NCBI GenBank assembly: GCA_022825265.1 | Contig: JAJDXE010000013.1 | Span: 278,904 to 342,903, forward strand | Direction of reading: 5' to 3' | DNA length: 64,000 nucleotides | From: Dehalococcoidia bacterium | GTDB lineage: Bacteria > Chloroflexota > Dehalococcoidia > Bin125 | Shown: one piece after another, positions 51,752 through 60,396 of the stretch | Numbering within the stretch: the stretch's first letter is position 1 | Layout: each line of letters begins with the position of its first letter | The notes under the pieces: generated by a model | The model's database searches: none | Seen by the model: the letters and a program-made list of their open reading frames with translations, nothing else | What the model was told of the DNA's origin: nothing | Program-made: the position numbers and the translations under genes

Positions 51752-52972
51752 CTAGGCCAGCAGCAGCGGGATTTCCATCTCCTCCGAGCGCATGCCCGCG
51801 TGGAAGCCGTTCAGCGCCGAGACCCGGTTGCCGGCTTCTCCGTAGATCAGCACATTGCGCGTCGCTGAGACAGCGATGTGACTGCCAATTCGCTCGGCTG
51901 CCAGGTTGCTCAGCGGTTTCGGGCCGAAGAGTTGCAATTCCTCGGCCTCCTCCAGAGTTAGCAAGGCCCAGTTGCGACCCCAGCGCTCGCGGAATTGTCC
52001 GGCAAAGGCGTCCTCCCGGCCCGAGCGAACGCAGAACATTGGCACTCGAGGCTCGCCGTGCGGAGGTGTGTGCAACTCGTCGATGATCTCGTCGTCGGGC
52101 AGGAACAGGCCCTTCTCGGCCGCGGTCACATTGAGTTCCCCATGGTCGGCACTGACCGCGATCCGCGCGCGCCCATCGACCTTCTCCGCAATGATCGATA
52201 AGGCCTCATCGACGGCTTCCAGCGCCCTCAGCGTGGCCGGAGCGTCGGGACCATCGCGATGCGCGGCCGAGTCGACCATCGGCAGATAGAGGTAGTGGAT
52301 CCCGGTCTCTTCCTCATCGACGAGTCGTGATACCACCGCGCCAATAGCGTCGCGCAGGTGGTCATACGGATCAGTCGCCGCCACGCCGCGCTGATAGCTG
52401 GTGAATTCGCTGTCCGAAATCTTGCGCGGATGGTAGGTGCGCAGATGTCCGCTGATCGTTGCCATCCGCGACGGGTGGACGAAGGCGTCCTCGGGTTGAA
52501 CGCCGAACTCCTGTAAGCGGCGCTCGGAGTCTCGCTCAACGAATGGCAGGATTGTGGCTGTGATGTCGTGGCGGTGGAGATGCGTATACCAGGCGGGGAC
52601 CCCGTGTTGAGCTGGCCACGCGCCTGTGGCGAGCGTGGTCAACGCGGCGGCCGTGGTCGAAGGAAACACCGAGCGAAGCTGAATTCCCTCAGCGCCTGCG
52701 AGCAGCCCTCCCGGCTTCGCGAGCTCGTCGAAGATGCAGCCGAGACCGTCGACCAGGACGAAGAGCAAAGGTCGGTCACGACCTATTCGCTCTGCGAGTT
52801 CAGCGGCTCTGGTGTCCTGATCGGAGAGCGGCGCGCCACCGATCGACGCGATGGCGCGCGCGAGATCTACCGTCGAGGGCGGCGCGTCGCCCTCGAACGG
52901 GTGAAGTAAGTCGCCCTCGCGGAACCAGCGCTCTACACGTTCGACATCGGCGGATGCCACAGCAGTGCCCAA
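51752..52972 (-). CDS. Alkaline phosphatase-superfamily phosphodiesterase/pyrophosphatase
   Basis: A 406-residue protein of the type I phosphodiesterase/nucleotide pyrophosphatase family. Metal and nucleophile elements are visible: FVLVDGLG (first metal Asp), SVFPSTTAAALTTLATG (nucleophile Thr), LPMVDSAAHRDGP and VSADHGE. No signal peptide is seen. The start is uncertain: TTG 52972 or GTG 52960, neither with a good ribosome site. Likely hydrolyses a phosphodiester or pyrophosphate; substrate unknown. Confidence 0.82.
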   Translation of the reverse strand: MGTAVASADVERVERWFREGDLLHPFEGDAPPSTVDLARAIASIGGAPLSDQDTRAAELAERIGRDRPLLFVLVDGLGCIFDELAKPGGLLAGAEGIQLRSVFPSTTAAALTTLATGAWPAQHGVPAWYTHLHRHDITATILPFVERDSERRLQEFGVQPEDAFVHPSRMATISGHLRTYHPRKISDSEFTSYQRGVAATDPYDHLRDAIGAVVSRLVDEEETGIHYLYLPMVDSAAHRDGPDAPATLRALEAVDEALSIIAEKVDGRARIAVSADHGELNVTAAEKGLFLPDDEIIDELHTPPHGEPRVPMFCVRSGREDAFAGQFRERWGRNWALLTLEEAEELQLFGPKPLSNLAAERIGSHIAVSATRNVLIYGEAGNRVSALNGFHAGMRSEEMEIPLLLA

Positions 52973-53009
52973 CTAGGCCGCACGTATCGAGTCAACGGCT
53001 TGGCGGCGG

Positions 53010-53867
53010 CTAGATCTGAGAGTAGCCCGATCCCGGCGAGGTGACGCCGGTACCGGCCGGATCCTTGCCGCTCATGTCCCAGCCGAATTCCTTGAGGATC
53101 TCCTGGGAGTAGGTGACGCGACCGGAAACCTTGTCCAGCGGCTCGGTCGCAAGCAGCAGTGCCGCCTGCGCCATGATCTCGACCGACTCGCTGTCGTTCG
53201 GGTCACGGCCTTCCATCAGCCGGTGGTGAACGACGCCGGGGGTCGGCACGATCTGTGAGGGGCTGTAGCAAGTCACCGAGACGCCATATTGGTGAACCTC
53301 AGAAGCAAGACCCTGAGTGAAACGCTCCAGTGCTGCCTTCTCGGCCCCGTAGAGCGTCCCGCCGCCGCCGTCGCCTTCGTACGGGCCTCGGCCCGGACCG
53401 ATCGCAGCAGCCGAGGAGACGTTGACGATCGCGCCGGATTCGCGCTCGATCATGCCGCCCTCGTTGAGGCAGAGCTGGCTCATGTAGAACGGGCCGTGGA
53501 AGTTCACGGCAGTCGAGCGCAGCCAGCGCCGCACGGGGAAGTCCTTGACCGGGATGAAGTAGGTCAGCGCGGCGTTGTTGACCAGCACGTCGGGCTGTCC
53601 GTACGTGTCGATGCAGGACTGCACGATGCCGGCGCACTCTTCGTACTCGGACACGTTGCCCGCGACCGCAGTGGCCTCGCCGCCTGCGTCGCGGATGTTC
53701 TTGATCGTCATTTCCAGCGAACCGGGCAGCGGATGCGTGCCCTCTTGCACCGTGCGCGCGGTCGCGATCACTTTCGCGCCCTCAGCCGCAAAACACTCAG
53801 CGATCGCCGCGCCGATGCCGCGGCTCGCGCCCGTCACGATCGCCACCTTGCCGTCCAACTTGCCCAT
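53010..53867 (-). CDS. SDR-family oxidoreductase
   Basis: A 285-residue SDR with TGASRGIG at residues about 12-19, NNAA in place of NNAG (VLVNNAALTY) and a YGAEK active-site segment. The C-terminal ~40 residues (KEFGWDMSGKDPAGTG) extend past the usual SDR core. GGAGAG precedes the ATG. It is divergent from a flavoprotein reductase (105 bp apart). Function within a catabolic pathway is likely but not specified. Confidence 0.88.
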   Translation of the reverse strand: MGKLDGKVAIVTGASRGIGAAIAECFAAEGAKVIATARTVQEGTHPLPGSLEMTIKNIRDAGGEATAVAGNVSEYEECAGIVQSCIDTYGQPDVLVNNAALTYFIPVKDFPVRRWLRSTAVNFHGPFYMSQLCLNEGGMIERESGAIVNVSSAAAIGPGRGPYEGDGGGGTLYGAEKAALERFTQGLASEVHQYGVSVTCYSPSQIVPTPGVVHHRLMEGRDPNDSESVEIMAQAALLLATEPLDKVSGRVTYSQEILKEFGWDMSGKDPAGTGVTSPGSGYSQI

Positions 53868-53960
53868 GTCGCTCTCCAGTCATGTGGTTGGGGTGTTGTG
53901 ATGGGGTTCGGGAGCATGATAGCGAAGCATTTCACAAGCCAGACCTGGTGAGGGCCGCGA

Positions 53961-53966
53961 TACCCT
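53961..53966 (+). promoter_or_regulatory. Leaderless promoter -10 box
   Basis: TACCCT, then CTGCGC, then the ATG at 53973. Spacing 6 nt, no Shine-Dalgarno. Confidence 0.5.
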
Positions 53967-53972
53967 CTGCGC

Positions 53973-55220
53973 ATGGAGCGCCGACTGAACCGCGTCGTCA
54001 TCGTCGGGGCATCGCTGGCCGGGCTCAACGCCGCCGAGGCGCTGCGCGACGAGGGCTATGACGGCGCGATCACACTGATTGGCGACGAACCAGAGACGCC
54101 ATACGACCGACCACCGCTGTCCAAGCAGCTCCTGACCGGCGAATGGGACACCGACCGCCTCCCGCTCCGCTCCGCCGACGAGTTTGAAGCGCTGAACCTG
54201 GACTATCTCAGCGGCCGAACAGCCAGCGGACTGGACGTGCCGAATCAGACACTCCTACTGAACGATGGCGATCGAGTCGAGTACGACGGCCTGATCATCG
54301 CGACCGGCGCGCATCCACTGTCGCTCCCGTTCGGACAGCATCTGGATGGCGTGCACACGCTGCGCAGCCAAGCCGACGCCCTACGAATTCGAAGCGACTT
54401 GGACCGCGCCGGCAAAGTGGTCGTCATTGGAGCGGGATTCATCGGCGCCGAGGTGGCCTCGTCGGCCCATGCCCGAGGCCTGGACGTCACCATGATCGAA
54501 GCGCTCTCTGCGCCGATGATCGGACCTCTAGGTGAACAGCTAGCCGACTGGGCCGCCAACCTGCACCGAGAAGCCGGTGTCGAGATGCACTTCAACGCGA
54601 AGGTCTCCGGCTTTATCGGCGATCAGCGAGTAAAGGCAGTCGAGCTCGCCGACGGCACCCGCATCGATGCCGACACCGTGGTCGTCGGCATCGGTGTGAG
54701 GCCGAATATGCGGTGGCTGGAGGACTCAAGCCTGACCATCGGCGATGGCCTGATCTGCGATCAGTTCTGCCGCGCCGCCCCGATGATCTACGCCGCCGGC
54801 GACGTCGCCCGTTGGCCCAACGAGTTGTTCATGCACTTCAGGTACGGAGAACCGCAGCGCACGATGCGGATCGAGCACTGGACCAACGCCATCGAGCAGG
54901 GAATGGCGGCCGCCCGCAATCTGCTCCTGGAGAGTCGCGGCGAGCCGCTCGAGGCGTTCGCGCCCGTGCCTTACTTCTGGTCTGACCAGCACGGACTCAG
55001 CATCATGGCCTCAGGCATCACCTCGCCGCGCGACGAGTTCCGGCTGGTCCACGGAACGCTCGAATCGAACCGCTTCGCCGCAATCTATGGACTCCGCGGC
55101 TACCTGACAGGAGTCGTCGCGGTCGGCTGGCCAAGAATGCTGCGCCGCTACCAGGCACTGATCCGGAAACAGGCAACCTGGGAGGAAGCGCTGGAGGAGG
55201 CCAGGGAAATCGAGGGCTAG
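53973..55220 (+). CDS. FAD-dependent ferredoxin/rubredoxin reductase-type oxidoreductase
   Basis: A 415-residue pyridine nucleotide-disulfide family flavoprotein without the redox cysteines. The FAD motif is VVIVGASLAGLNAAEAL, then TPYDRPPLSKQLL. The NAD(P) motif is VVVIGAGFIGAEVASSA, and APMIYAAGDVARWPN is the second FAD contact. This is the pattern of reductases serving Rieske oxygenases and P450 systems. A partner ferredoxin is not nearby. It starts from a leaderless promoter and its stop is 1 bp from the convergent reductase stop. Confidence 0.88.
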   Translation: MERRLNRVVIVGASLAGLNAAEALRDEGYDGAITLIGDEPETPYDRPPLSKQLLTGEWDTDRLPLRSADEFEALNLDYLSGRTASGLDVPNQTLLLNDGDRVEYDGLIIATGAHPLSLPFGQHLDGVHTLRSQADALRIRSDLDRAGKVVVIGAGFIGAEVASSAHARGLDVTMIEALSAPMIGPLGEQLADWAANLHREAGVEMHFNAKVSGFIGDQRVKAVELADGTRIDADTVVVGIGVRPNMRWLEDSSLTIGDGLICDQFCRAAPMIYAAGDVARWPNELFMHFRYGEPQRTMRIEHWTNAIEQGMAAARNLLLESRGEPLEAFAPVPYFWSDQHGLSIMASGITSPRDEFRLVHGTLESNRFAAIYGLRGYLTGVVAVGWPRMLRRYQALIRKQATWEEALEEAREIEG

Positions 55221-55221
55221 C

Positions 55222-56403
55222 TCACGACGCGGTCTGCCAGGCAGCGACCTGACGCCCCCGACGCTCGGCAAACGCCGCCGCAGCGTCGACCAACACCTTC
55301 GCCGGACCCAACCGAGACTGGAACTTCGTGTAAGACGATTCGCCGCGAACGATCCGGCAGAACGCCGTCCAGAACCGATCTGAATGCCTCAGCAGCTGAA
55401 CATACGGCCACGGACACTGGTGGAAGAGCGCCTGAAGCTGCCGCGCAACTCTCAGCTCCGGTTCGATCTCAGCCTCGATCGACCGGTGATACGCAGATAG
55501 ATCCGTGCTCTCTCCCGAGAGGAACTCCAGCGCAGCCTCGGCCGCGAGTTGCCCACTCCGAATCGCATTGCCGATGCCTTCTCCGGAGAGCGGATCGACC
55601 AGCCCCGCAGCGTCGCCAACAAACGCAACCGGCCCAGCGACCAGACCGCTATTCGGATCCCTGAGCGGCAGATGATGCCCACGCAGTTCAGACAGCGCGT
55701 CTGCCTCGAATGACTCGCACCCCGCGTACTTCGACAGTTCTCCACGAAGCGTCGGCGCAGCCGAGGGAAATCCACCCAGTCCGACGTTGCAATGGTCGTC
55801 CTTGGGAAAGACCCAACCGTATCCACCCGGCATCGAGCCAAGCTCCAGACCAACGGCATCACTCCAGCGTTGCCCTGCTCGTTGCTCAGACCGATCCGCG
55901 TTCCCCTCCAGGGCCACGGCCCCGCGCAGTCTGGGCAGGCCGAGCGCTCGTCGAACGATCCCGTTGGCGCCGTCCGCAGCGATGATCACGCCCGCCTCGT
56001 GGACATCGCCATTCGCCAGGGTGACCGAAGTGCCGTCAATGCTTCGCACGGGCGACCCGTCGCGAAACTTGGCTCCGGCAGCGACCGCTTGCTCGACCAT
56101 GAATGCGTCGAGACGCGAGCGCTGAGTCATGATCGCCAGTGGCTCGTGATACCGATGCTCAAACTCCCACGAGCGCTTGTAGCGAACCCGGAAACAGGTG
56201 ATCGTCTGCTCGGTCACTGGATCGAGCGAGTAGGGAAGCATCTTGACCGCAGAGATCAGGACACCGCCACCGCACGGCTTGTCGCGCGGGAAATCGGCGC
56301 GGTCGAGCAACAGCACGTCTGCGCCCGCTTGCGCGAGGTCATGGGCCGCCGTCGAGCCACCCGGTCCCGCGCCAACGACTATGACGTCGCAGGTTCGCGC
56401 CAT
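55222..56403 (-). CDS. Geranylgeranyl reductase-family FAD-dependent oxidoreductase
   Basis: 393 residues. The N-terminal CDVIVVGAGPGGSTAAHDL and FPRDKPCGGGV segments are diagnostic of the geranylgeranyl reductase family. GDAAGLVDPLSGEGIGNAI is the second FAD motif. It probably reduces double bonds in a polyprenyl chain, perhaps of menaquinone or a membrane lipid. The ATG at 56403 lies inside the end of plsY (25-nt overlap), with GTG 56412 as an alternative. Pairing with plsY fits a membrane-lipid role. Confidence 0.88.
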   Translation of the reverse strand: MARTCDVIVVGAGPGGSTAAHDLAQAGADVLLLDRADFPRDKPCGGGVLISAVKMLPYSLDPVTEQTITCFRVRYKRSWEFEHRYHEPLAIMTQRSRLDAFMVEQAVAAGAKFRDGSPVRSIDGTSVTLANGDVHEAGVIIAADGANGIVRRALGLPRLRGAVALEGNADRSEQRAGQRWSDAVGLELGSMPGGYGWVFPKDDHCNVGLGGFPSAAPTLRGELSKYAGCESFEADALSELRGHHLPLRDPNSGLVAGPVAFVGDAAGLVDPLSGEGIGNAIRSGQLAAEAALEFLSGESTDLSAYHRSIEAEIEPELRVARQLQALFHQCPWPYVQLLRHSDRFWTAFCRIVRGESSYTKFQSRLGPAKVLVDAAAAFAERRGRQVAAWQTAS

Positions 56404-56948
56404 TTGTCCCACACCGTCTTGAGTCCGGCCGCGATCGGGGCGGCGAAGCAGAAGATGATCGATTCAATCGGCTCGCCAAAGGCGATCGCCAGGAACGGCA
56501 ACGGTGCCGCGACCAATAGGATGCCAAGCTCGGCAATCCGCGTGACCAGGTAGGTCAGGCCGCCAACGACAAACGTGATCCCGAACTGCCAGGGCACAAA
56601 CGCCCCCGCCGCGCCGAGTCCGGTCGCCGCCGCGCGTCCGCCGTTGAAGCGCAGAAACAGCGGCCACATGTGCCCGACCATCACGATCCCGCCAGCCGCC
56701 ATCCACCAACCAAGCTCCAGCCCCCAGAACCGGGCGATCGACACGGCCAGCAAGCCTTTGGCGATGTCGAGCACGATGATCACGGCGCCGAAAAAGTGAC
56801 CGGCCCCCATCCGAGCCGCATTGGCGGCGCCGACATTGCCGTCGCCGACCTTGCGTAGGTCCTGCCCCGTGCGCCAGCGGAACACCAGCCATGAGACCGG
56901 GATAGAGCCCAGCAGGTAGGCGAGAATCAGCGTGACCGCCTCGGGCAT
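56379..56948 (-). CDS. plsY: Acyl-phosphate:glycerol-3-phosphate acyltransferase
   Basis: A 189-residue integral membrane enzyme for the first step of phospholipid synthesis. PlsY motifs are present: LGSIPVSWLV, GDGNVGAANAARM (usually GSGNxGATN, so the first Ser is Asp here and Thr is Ala), GHMWPLFLRFNGGRAAATGLG (near residues 92-112) and a late GEPIES. Several hydrophobic helices alternate with these. AAGGAG precedes the ATG. It sits between ilvE and the geranylgeranyl reductase gene. Confidence 0.88.
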   Translation of the reverse strand: MPEAVTLILAYLLGSIPVSWLVFRWRTGQDLRKVGDGNVGAANAARMGAGHFFGAVIIVLDIAKGLLAVSIARFWGLELGWWMAAGGIVMVGHMWPLFLRFNGGRAAATGLGAAGAFVPWQFGITFVVGGLTYLVTRIAELGILLVAAPLPFLAIAFGEPIESIIFCFAAPIAAGLKTVWDKWREPATS

Positions 56949-56976
56949 TGGCGCTCCTTGGGCGGCGATCCTGCAA

Positions 56977-57906
56977 TCAGTCGTCGGCGTACACCGGGGT
57001 CAGCCAGTGTGAGTAAGAGTCGCGATTGCCGATGATCGCGTCAAAGTAGAGCCGCTCCAGCTGCGCCGTGATCGGTCCGGTCTCGCCGCCGTTGATCATC
57101 CGCCGGTCGACCGATGAGATCGGCGTGACATGGGCAGCCGTACCGGTCATGAAGACTTCATCCGCGAGCCACAACTCCGAGCGATCCAATGTGCGCTCGA
57201 CGGTCGGAATGCCAAGCTCCTGCTCAGCCAGTTCCATCACCGTGTTGCGCGTGATCCCGACCAGGATGTTGTCACTGCTCGGCGGCGTGTAGATCACGCC
57301 GTCATTGATGATGAAGATGTTCTCGCCCGAGCCCTCCGAGACGTGCCCGTCCTCGTTGAGCATGATCGCCTCGTCGAAGCCGGCCGTCTCCGCCTCGGTC
57401 TTGGCCAACGCCGAGTTGATGTACGCGCCGGTCACCTTGGCCCGAACCGGAATCGACTGATCCTCCGTCCGCCGCCAGGACGACGTCACGACATGCACCC
57501 CACCGGTCGTGTCGAGGTACGCGCCCCAGGGGATCAGGAAACAGAGGAAATCATCGGCGACCCCATGCAGCCGGACGCCAAGCGCCTCGGCCGACTTGTA
57601 GACCATCGGCCGCACGTAGACGTCCTGCTTGAATCCGCTCCGGCGGACCAGGTCGATCGTGATCTCGCAGAGTTCGTCGTCCGACAGCGGCAGGTCCATC
57701 ATCAGTGCGCGGGCCGACTGCCGCAGGCGCTCATAGTGCTCGCGCATGCGGAACAGGTACAGCTCTTCGTGCTCGGCGTTCCAGTTGGCGCGGATGCCCT
57801 CGAATACGGCGGTGCCGTAATGCAGGGCATGGGTCATGATGCTGATCTTGGCCTCGGCCAGGGGCATCACCTCGCCCCGCAGGTAGGCCATTTCAGTGCC
57901 GGACAT
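56977..57906 (-). CDS. ilvE: Branched-chain amino acid aminotransferase
   Basis: 309 residues, a fold-type IV PLP enzyme that makes Leu, Ile and Val from their 2-oxo acids. HALHYGTAVFEGIRA, the PLP lysine K157 in VRAKVTGAYINS, and EGSGENIF match IlvE. GAGGAG precedes the ATG. It is separated by about 2.5 kb from the ilvBNC genes on the other strand and heads toward plsY, 28 bp downstream. Confidence 0.93.
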   Translation of the reverse strand: MSGTEMAYLRGEVMPLAEAKISIMTHALHYGTAVFEGIRANWNAEHEELYLFRMREHYERLRQSARALMMDLPLSDDELCEITIDLVRRSGFKQDVYVRPMVYKSAEALGVRLHGVADDFLCFLIPWGAYLDTTGGVHVVTSSWRRTEDQSIPVRAKVTGAYINSALAKTEAETAGFDEAIMLNEDGHVSEGSGENIFIINDGVIYTPPSSDNILVGITRNTVMELAEQELGIPTVERTLDRSELWLADEVFMTGTAAHVTPISSVDRRMINGGETGPITAQLERLYFDAIIGNRDSYSHWLTPVYADD

Positions 57907-57979
57907 CGCGCGCTCCTCGTGAACCTGAGGTCAGTGCTGAAGCATTACCCGTCACGATACACGCGAGATCGATGGCGTC

Positions 57980-58393
57980 CTAGAGCACCATCTGGGTCTG
58001 CGTCACCTGCGCGACCAGCTTGCCCTCCGGATTCAGAATCGTCGTCTGCCACACCTGAGTCCGCCGGCCCCGATGCATCGGCCGGCATTCGCCGCGCAGC
58101 GTCGTGCCCTCGACGCCGCCGCGAAAGAAGTTGGTCTTCGATTCAATCGTCGTCGTACCCGCGCCCGGCGGCAGGTTGGCACTCGTGCCGACCGCGCCCA
58201 GCGTGTCGGCAAAGGCCATGATCGCGCCCCCATGCATCAGTCCGGGCGCAGTGCAGAGTTCCCGCGTCACGTCGATCTCGCCGACGACCAGATCAGCCTC
58301 AACCGACACCAGCCGCACGCCAATGTGCTCCGGCAGAAGGCCGTGGAATCCGCGTCGGAACGGCTCCACCTCTCGCGAAGCTGCGTCTGGCAT
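57980..58393 (-). CDS. PaaI-type thioesterase (hotdog fold)
   Basis: 137 residues. GAIMAFADTLGAVG is the hotdog active-site helix with the catalytic Asp, preceded by LMHG. It should hydrolyse an aryl- or acyl-CoA. Its start is 65 bp from the divergent MBL hydrolase. It precedes ilvE by 73 bp on the same strand. A modest AAGGG site is upstream of the ATG. Confidence 0.85.
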   Translation of the reverse strand: MPDAASREVEPFRRGFHGLLPEHIGVRLVSVEADLVVGEIDVTRELCTAPGLMHGGAIMAFADTLGAVGTSANLPPGAGTTTIESKTNFFRGGVEGTTLRGECRPMHRGRRTQVWQTTILNPEGKLVAQVTQTQMVL

Positions 58394-58446
58394 CGATCGG
58401 ACCCTTCGATTCCCCGTTCAAGACTGAAACAAGCTCAGGGGGGTGA

Positions 58447-58452
58447 TAACGT
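58447..58452 (+). promoter_or_regulatory. Leaderless promoter -10 box
   Basis: TAACGT, then CACGCC, then the ATG at 58459. Spacing 6 nt, no Shine-Dalgarno. Confidence 0.5.
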
Positions 58453-58458
58453 CACGCC

Positions 58459-59364
58459 ATGAGCGCTACGCCAATCTATCGGGTCGGATCGCGAGAGGTC
58501 CGCGTCCTCTCCGACGGCGTGATCTGGCTCGACGCCGGAGCCGTCTTTGGGCTCGTGCCCAAGGTCATGTGGCAGCGAGTCACCGGCGAAACCAACGAGC
58601 TGAATCAGATCCCCCTCGCCCTCAATTGCCTCCTGCTTGAGTCCGACGGCAAGACCGTTCTGATCGAAACCGGCCAGGGCAACAAGGACTTCGAACAGAC
58701 CCGCCGTCGCGGCTGGGAACCCGATCACGGCAAGCTGATTGAAGACCTGGCCCGCAACGGCGTCCGGCCCGCCGATGTCGACATCGTGATCAACACTCAC
58801 CTGCACAACGACCACACCGGTTGGAACACAGTTGAAAACGCGGACGGCGAACTCGCAGTCACCTTCCCCAACGCCCGCTACTACATCCAGCGCGGCGAGT
58901 GGGAAGACGCGATGCACCCCAACGAGCGCACCCGCGCCACCTACCTGCCCGAGAACCTGCTCCCGGTCGAGGCGGCAGGACAGATCGAATTCATCGACGG
59001 CGAGACTCAGGTCACGTCCGACATCACCATGATCGAAACGCCCGGCCACACCGCCGAGCACGCCTCGGTCGTGATCGCCAACGGCGGAGAGTCGGCCATC
59101 TACCTCGGCGACATGATTCAACACCAGGTCCAACTGGAACGCGTCGCTTGGCTGTCGGCCTTCGACGTGCTCCCGCTCATCAACTTGGAAACCAAGAAAC
59201 GGCTGATCGCCGACGCGATCAAGAACCGATCCCTGCTGGTCGCGGTGCACAACCCGTTCCCCGGCGTCGGTCGCATGAGCGCCGGCGAGCGAGGCCGCAA
59301 CGTGTGGACCTCCGAGGAACCACACGCGACCGCCGAGCCACCGGAAGTCGCCCGTACCGACTAG
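58459..59364 (+). CDS. MBL-fold metallo-hydrolase
   Basis: A 301-residue metallo-beta-lactamase-fold protein. The metal site is H114-L-H116-N-D118-H119, with later ligands in ETPGHTAEH and IYLGDMIQH. It resembles lactonase/quorum-quenching-type hydrolases in general layout, but the substrate cannot be assigned. It starts from a leaderless promoter divergent from the thioesterase. The C-terminal ~25 residues (TSEEPHATAEPPEVARTD) are low complexity. Confidence 0.87.
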   Translation: MSATPIYRVGSREVRVLSDGVIWLDAGAVFGLVPKVMWQRVTGETNELNQIPLALNCLLLESDGKTVLIETGQGNKDFEQTRRRGWEPDHGKLIEDLARNGVRPADVDIVINTHLHNDHTGWNTVENADGELAVTFPNARYYIQRGEWEDAMHPNERTRATYLPENLLPVEAAGQIEFIDGETQVTSDITMIETPGHTAEHASVVIANGGESAIYLGDMIQHQVQLERVAWLSAFDVLPLINLETKKRLIADAIKNRSLLVAVHNPFPGVGRMSAGERGRNVWTSEEPHATAEPPEVARTD

Positions 59365-59432
59365 CACCAGCTAGTACCGACTAGGGAACCACTCCCCACA
59401 GACTCACCGAGAGAACGCACGAGGACAACGAC

Positions 59433-60083
59433 ATGGCATTTGGCGAACACCCGCTCGGTGGCGGTCCCGGCACGGACATGGACCCCGCCGAGATCATGAA
59501 GCACATCCCCAAGCCGCGGCGCAAACTCTGGCGGCAGGAGAAGCTGGTCGACGACGTTTACCTCCAGTACCGAGATAAGACGGAAGAATTGCCCGAGCCG
59601 GATCTGGTCGAGCGCATCTTTCTAATCATCATGCGCGGCGACCGCTGCCTCGTCGTCCGCCACGGCGACCGTCACGAGCCTTGGGTCCTCCCGATCATCG
59701 AGTTCGACATCAACCCCCGACCCGAACCGCTGGACCCCGAACTCGATCAGGACGCCCGGCGCGCCGCCTTGACGCAGACAATCGGCAGCGTCGTCGAGGA
59801 CACCTGGCAGGTGCCGATCGTCGATTGGTCCCAGCACACCCTCGTGCAAATGACCGCCCGCGAGCTGCAGGACGAAGTCGAGGTCGGTGCGCGCCGCTAC
59901 GAGATGGTCGTCATGGCCGAAGCTGGCGAACCGCTCGATCTGGCCGAGGGCACCGAGTGGGCCCGACGCTTCTTCCAGCCTCGCGACATGAACAAACTGC
60001 TGCGCGAACGCTACTACGACTACCCGGAGGTCGAACTGGCCTACGAGATCCAGGTGATCGAAGCCGCCAAAGCCAGAACGTGA
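59433..60083 (+). CDS. Hypothetical protein, possibly a degenerate NUDIX-like fold
   Basis: A 216-residue soluble protein. The central part (RCLVVRHGDRHEPWVLPIIE, later RYEMVVMAE, and an aromatic C-terminus RERYYDYPEVELAYEIQ) has strand spacing like a NUDIX domain, but the catalytic GX5EX7REUXEEXGU box is absent. It could be a catalytically dead relative or something else. The N-terminal 25 residues are Gly/Pro rich. It lies 68 bp after the MBL gene and may be co-transcribed. Confidence 0.65.
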   Translation: MAFGEHPLGGGPGTDMDPAEIMKHIPKPRRKLWRQEKLVDDVYLQYRDKTEELPEPDLVERIFLIIMRGDRCLVVRHGDRHEPWVLPIIEFDINPRPEPLDPELDQDARRAALTQTIGSVVEDTWQVPIVDWSQHTLVQMTARELQDEVEVGARRYEMVVMAEAGEPLDLAEGTEWARRFFQPRDMNKLLRERYYDYPEVELAYEIQVIEAAKART

Positions 60084-60118
60084 TCATTCCGGTTACAGAC
60101 GTAATCTGCGCGAGCTAG

Positions 60119-60396
60119 TAGAGTCAGGGCAATCATGACAGAGTGTGCGCCCGCCCCAGACATCTTGGCGCCGAGCAATGCCATCGACGGCCTGCATGGG
60201 CTGCGTGCGCGCTGGGTACACGTCGCTGTAGCAGGCGGCCGCGCGTTCCGCGCCTGAGTGATCGGCGCTCAGGCAACCAGTACGGAACCAGCGCCGCCTC
60301 CTCGAAATCGCCGATCCAACACGAGCAACAACTCAACATCACAAGTGAGTGCACAGCGCCCGGCCATCACGCCGAGCGATCGTTGAGGAGAACGCC
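60119..60396 (+). promoter_or_regulatory. ilvB leader region with alternative hairpins
   Basis: A TANNNT box (TAGAGT, 60119-60124) precedes a short ORF at 60135. Three stems follow: GCGCG/CGCGC (60241-60253), GCCTGAG/CTCAGGC (60252-60274) and CGGCGCT/AGCGCCG (60263-60296). The last two overlap and exclude each other, as in attenuators. No obvious T tract follows, so control might act at translation of ilvB. Confidence 0.45.
60135..60257 (+). CDS. Possible ilvB leader peptide
   Basis: A 40-codon ORF beginning MTECAPAPDIL with AGGG just upstream. Eight of 40 codons are Ile, Leu or Val, including WVHVAV near the end, and the stop codon falls inside the first of two mutually exclusive hairpins. 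This fits a leader peptide for branched-chain amino acid control, but the Val/Leu/Ile codons are not in a tight run, so confidence is low. Confidence 0.35.
   Translation: MTECAPAPDILAPSNAIDGLHGLRARWVHVAVAGGRAFRA

Noticed and set aside
60119..60396. T-box riboswitch before ilvB
   Set aside because: GGAACC occurs near 60284, but the flanking T-box consensus (AGGGUGGNACCGCG) and Stem I features could not be matched. A covariance-model search would be needed.
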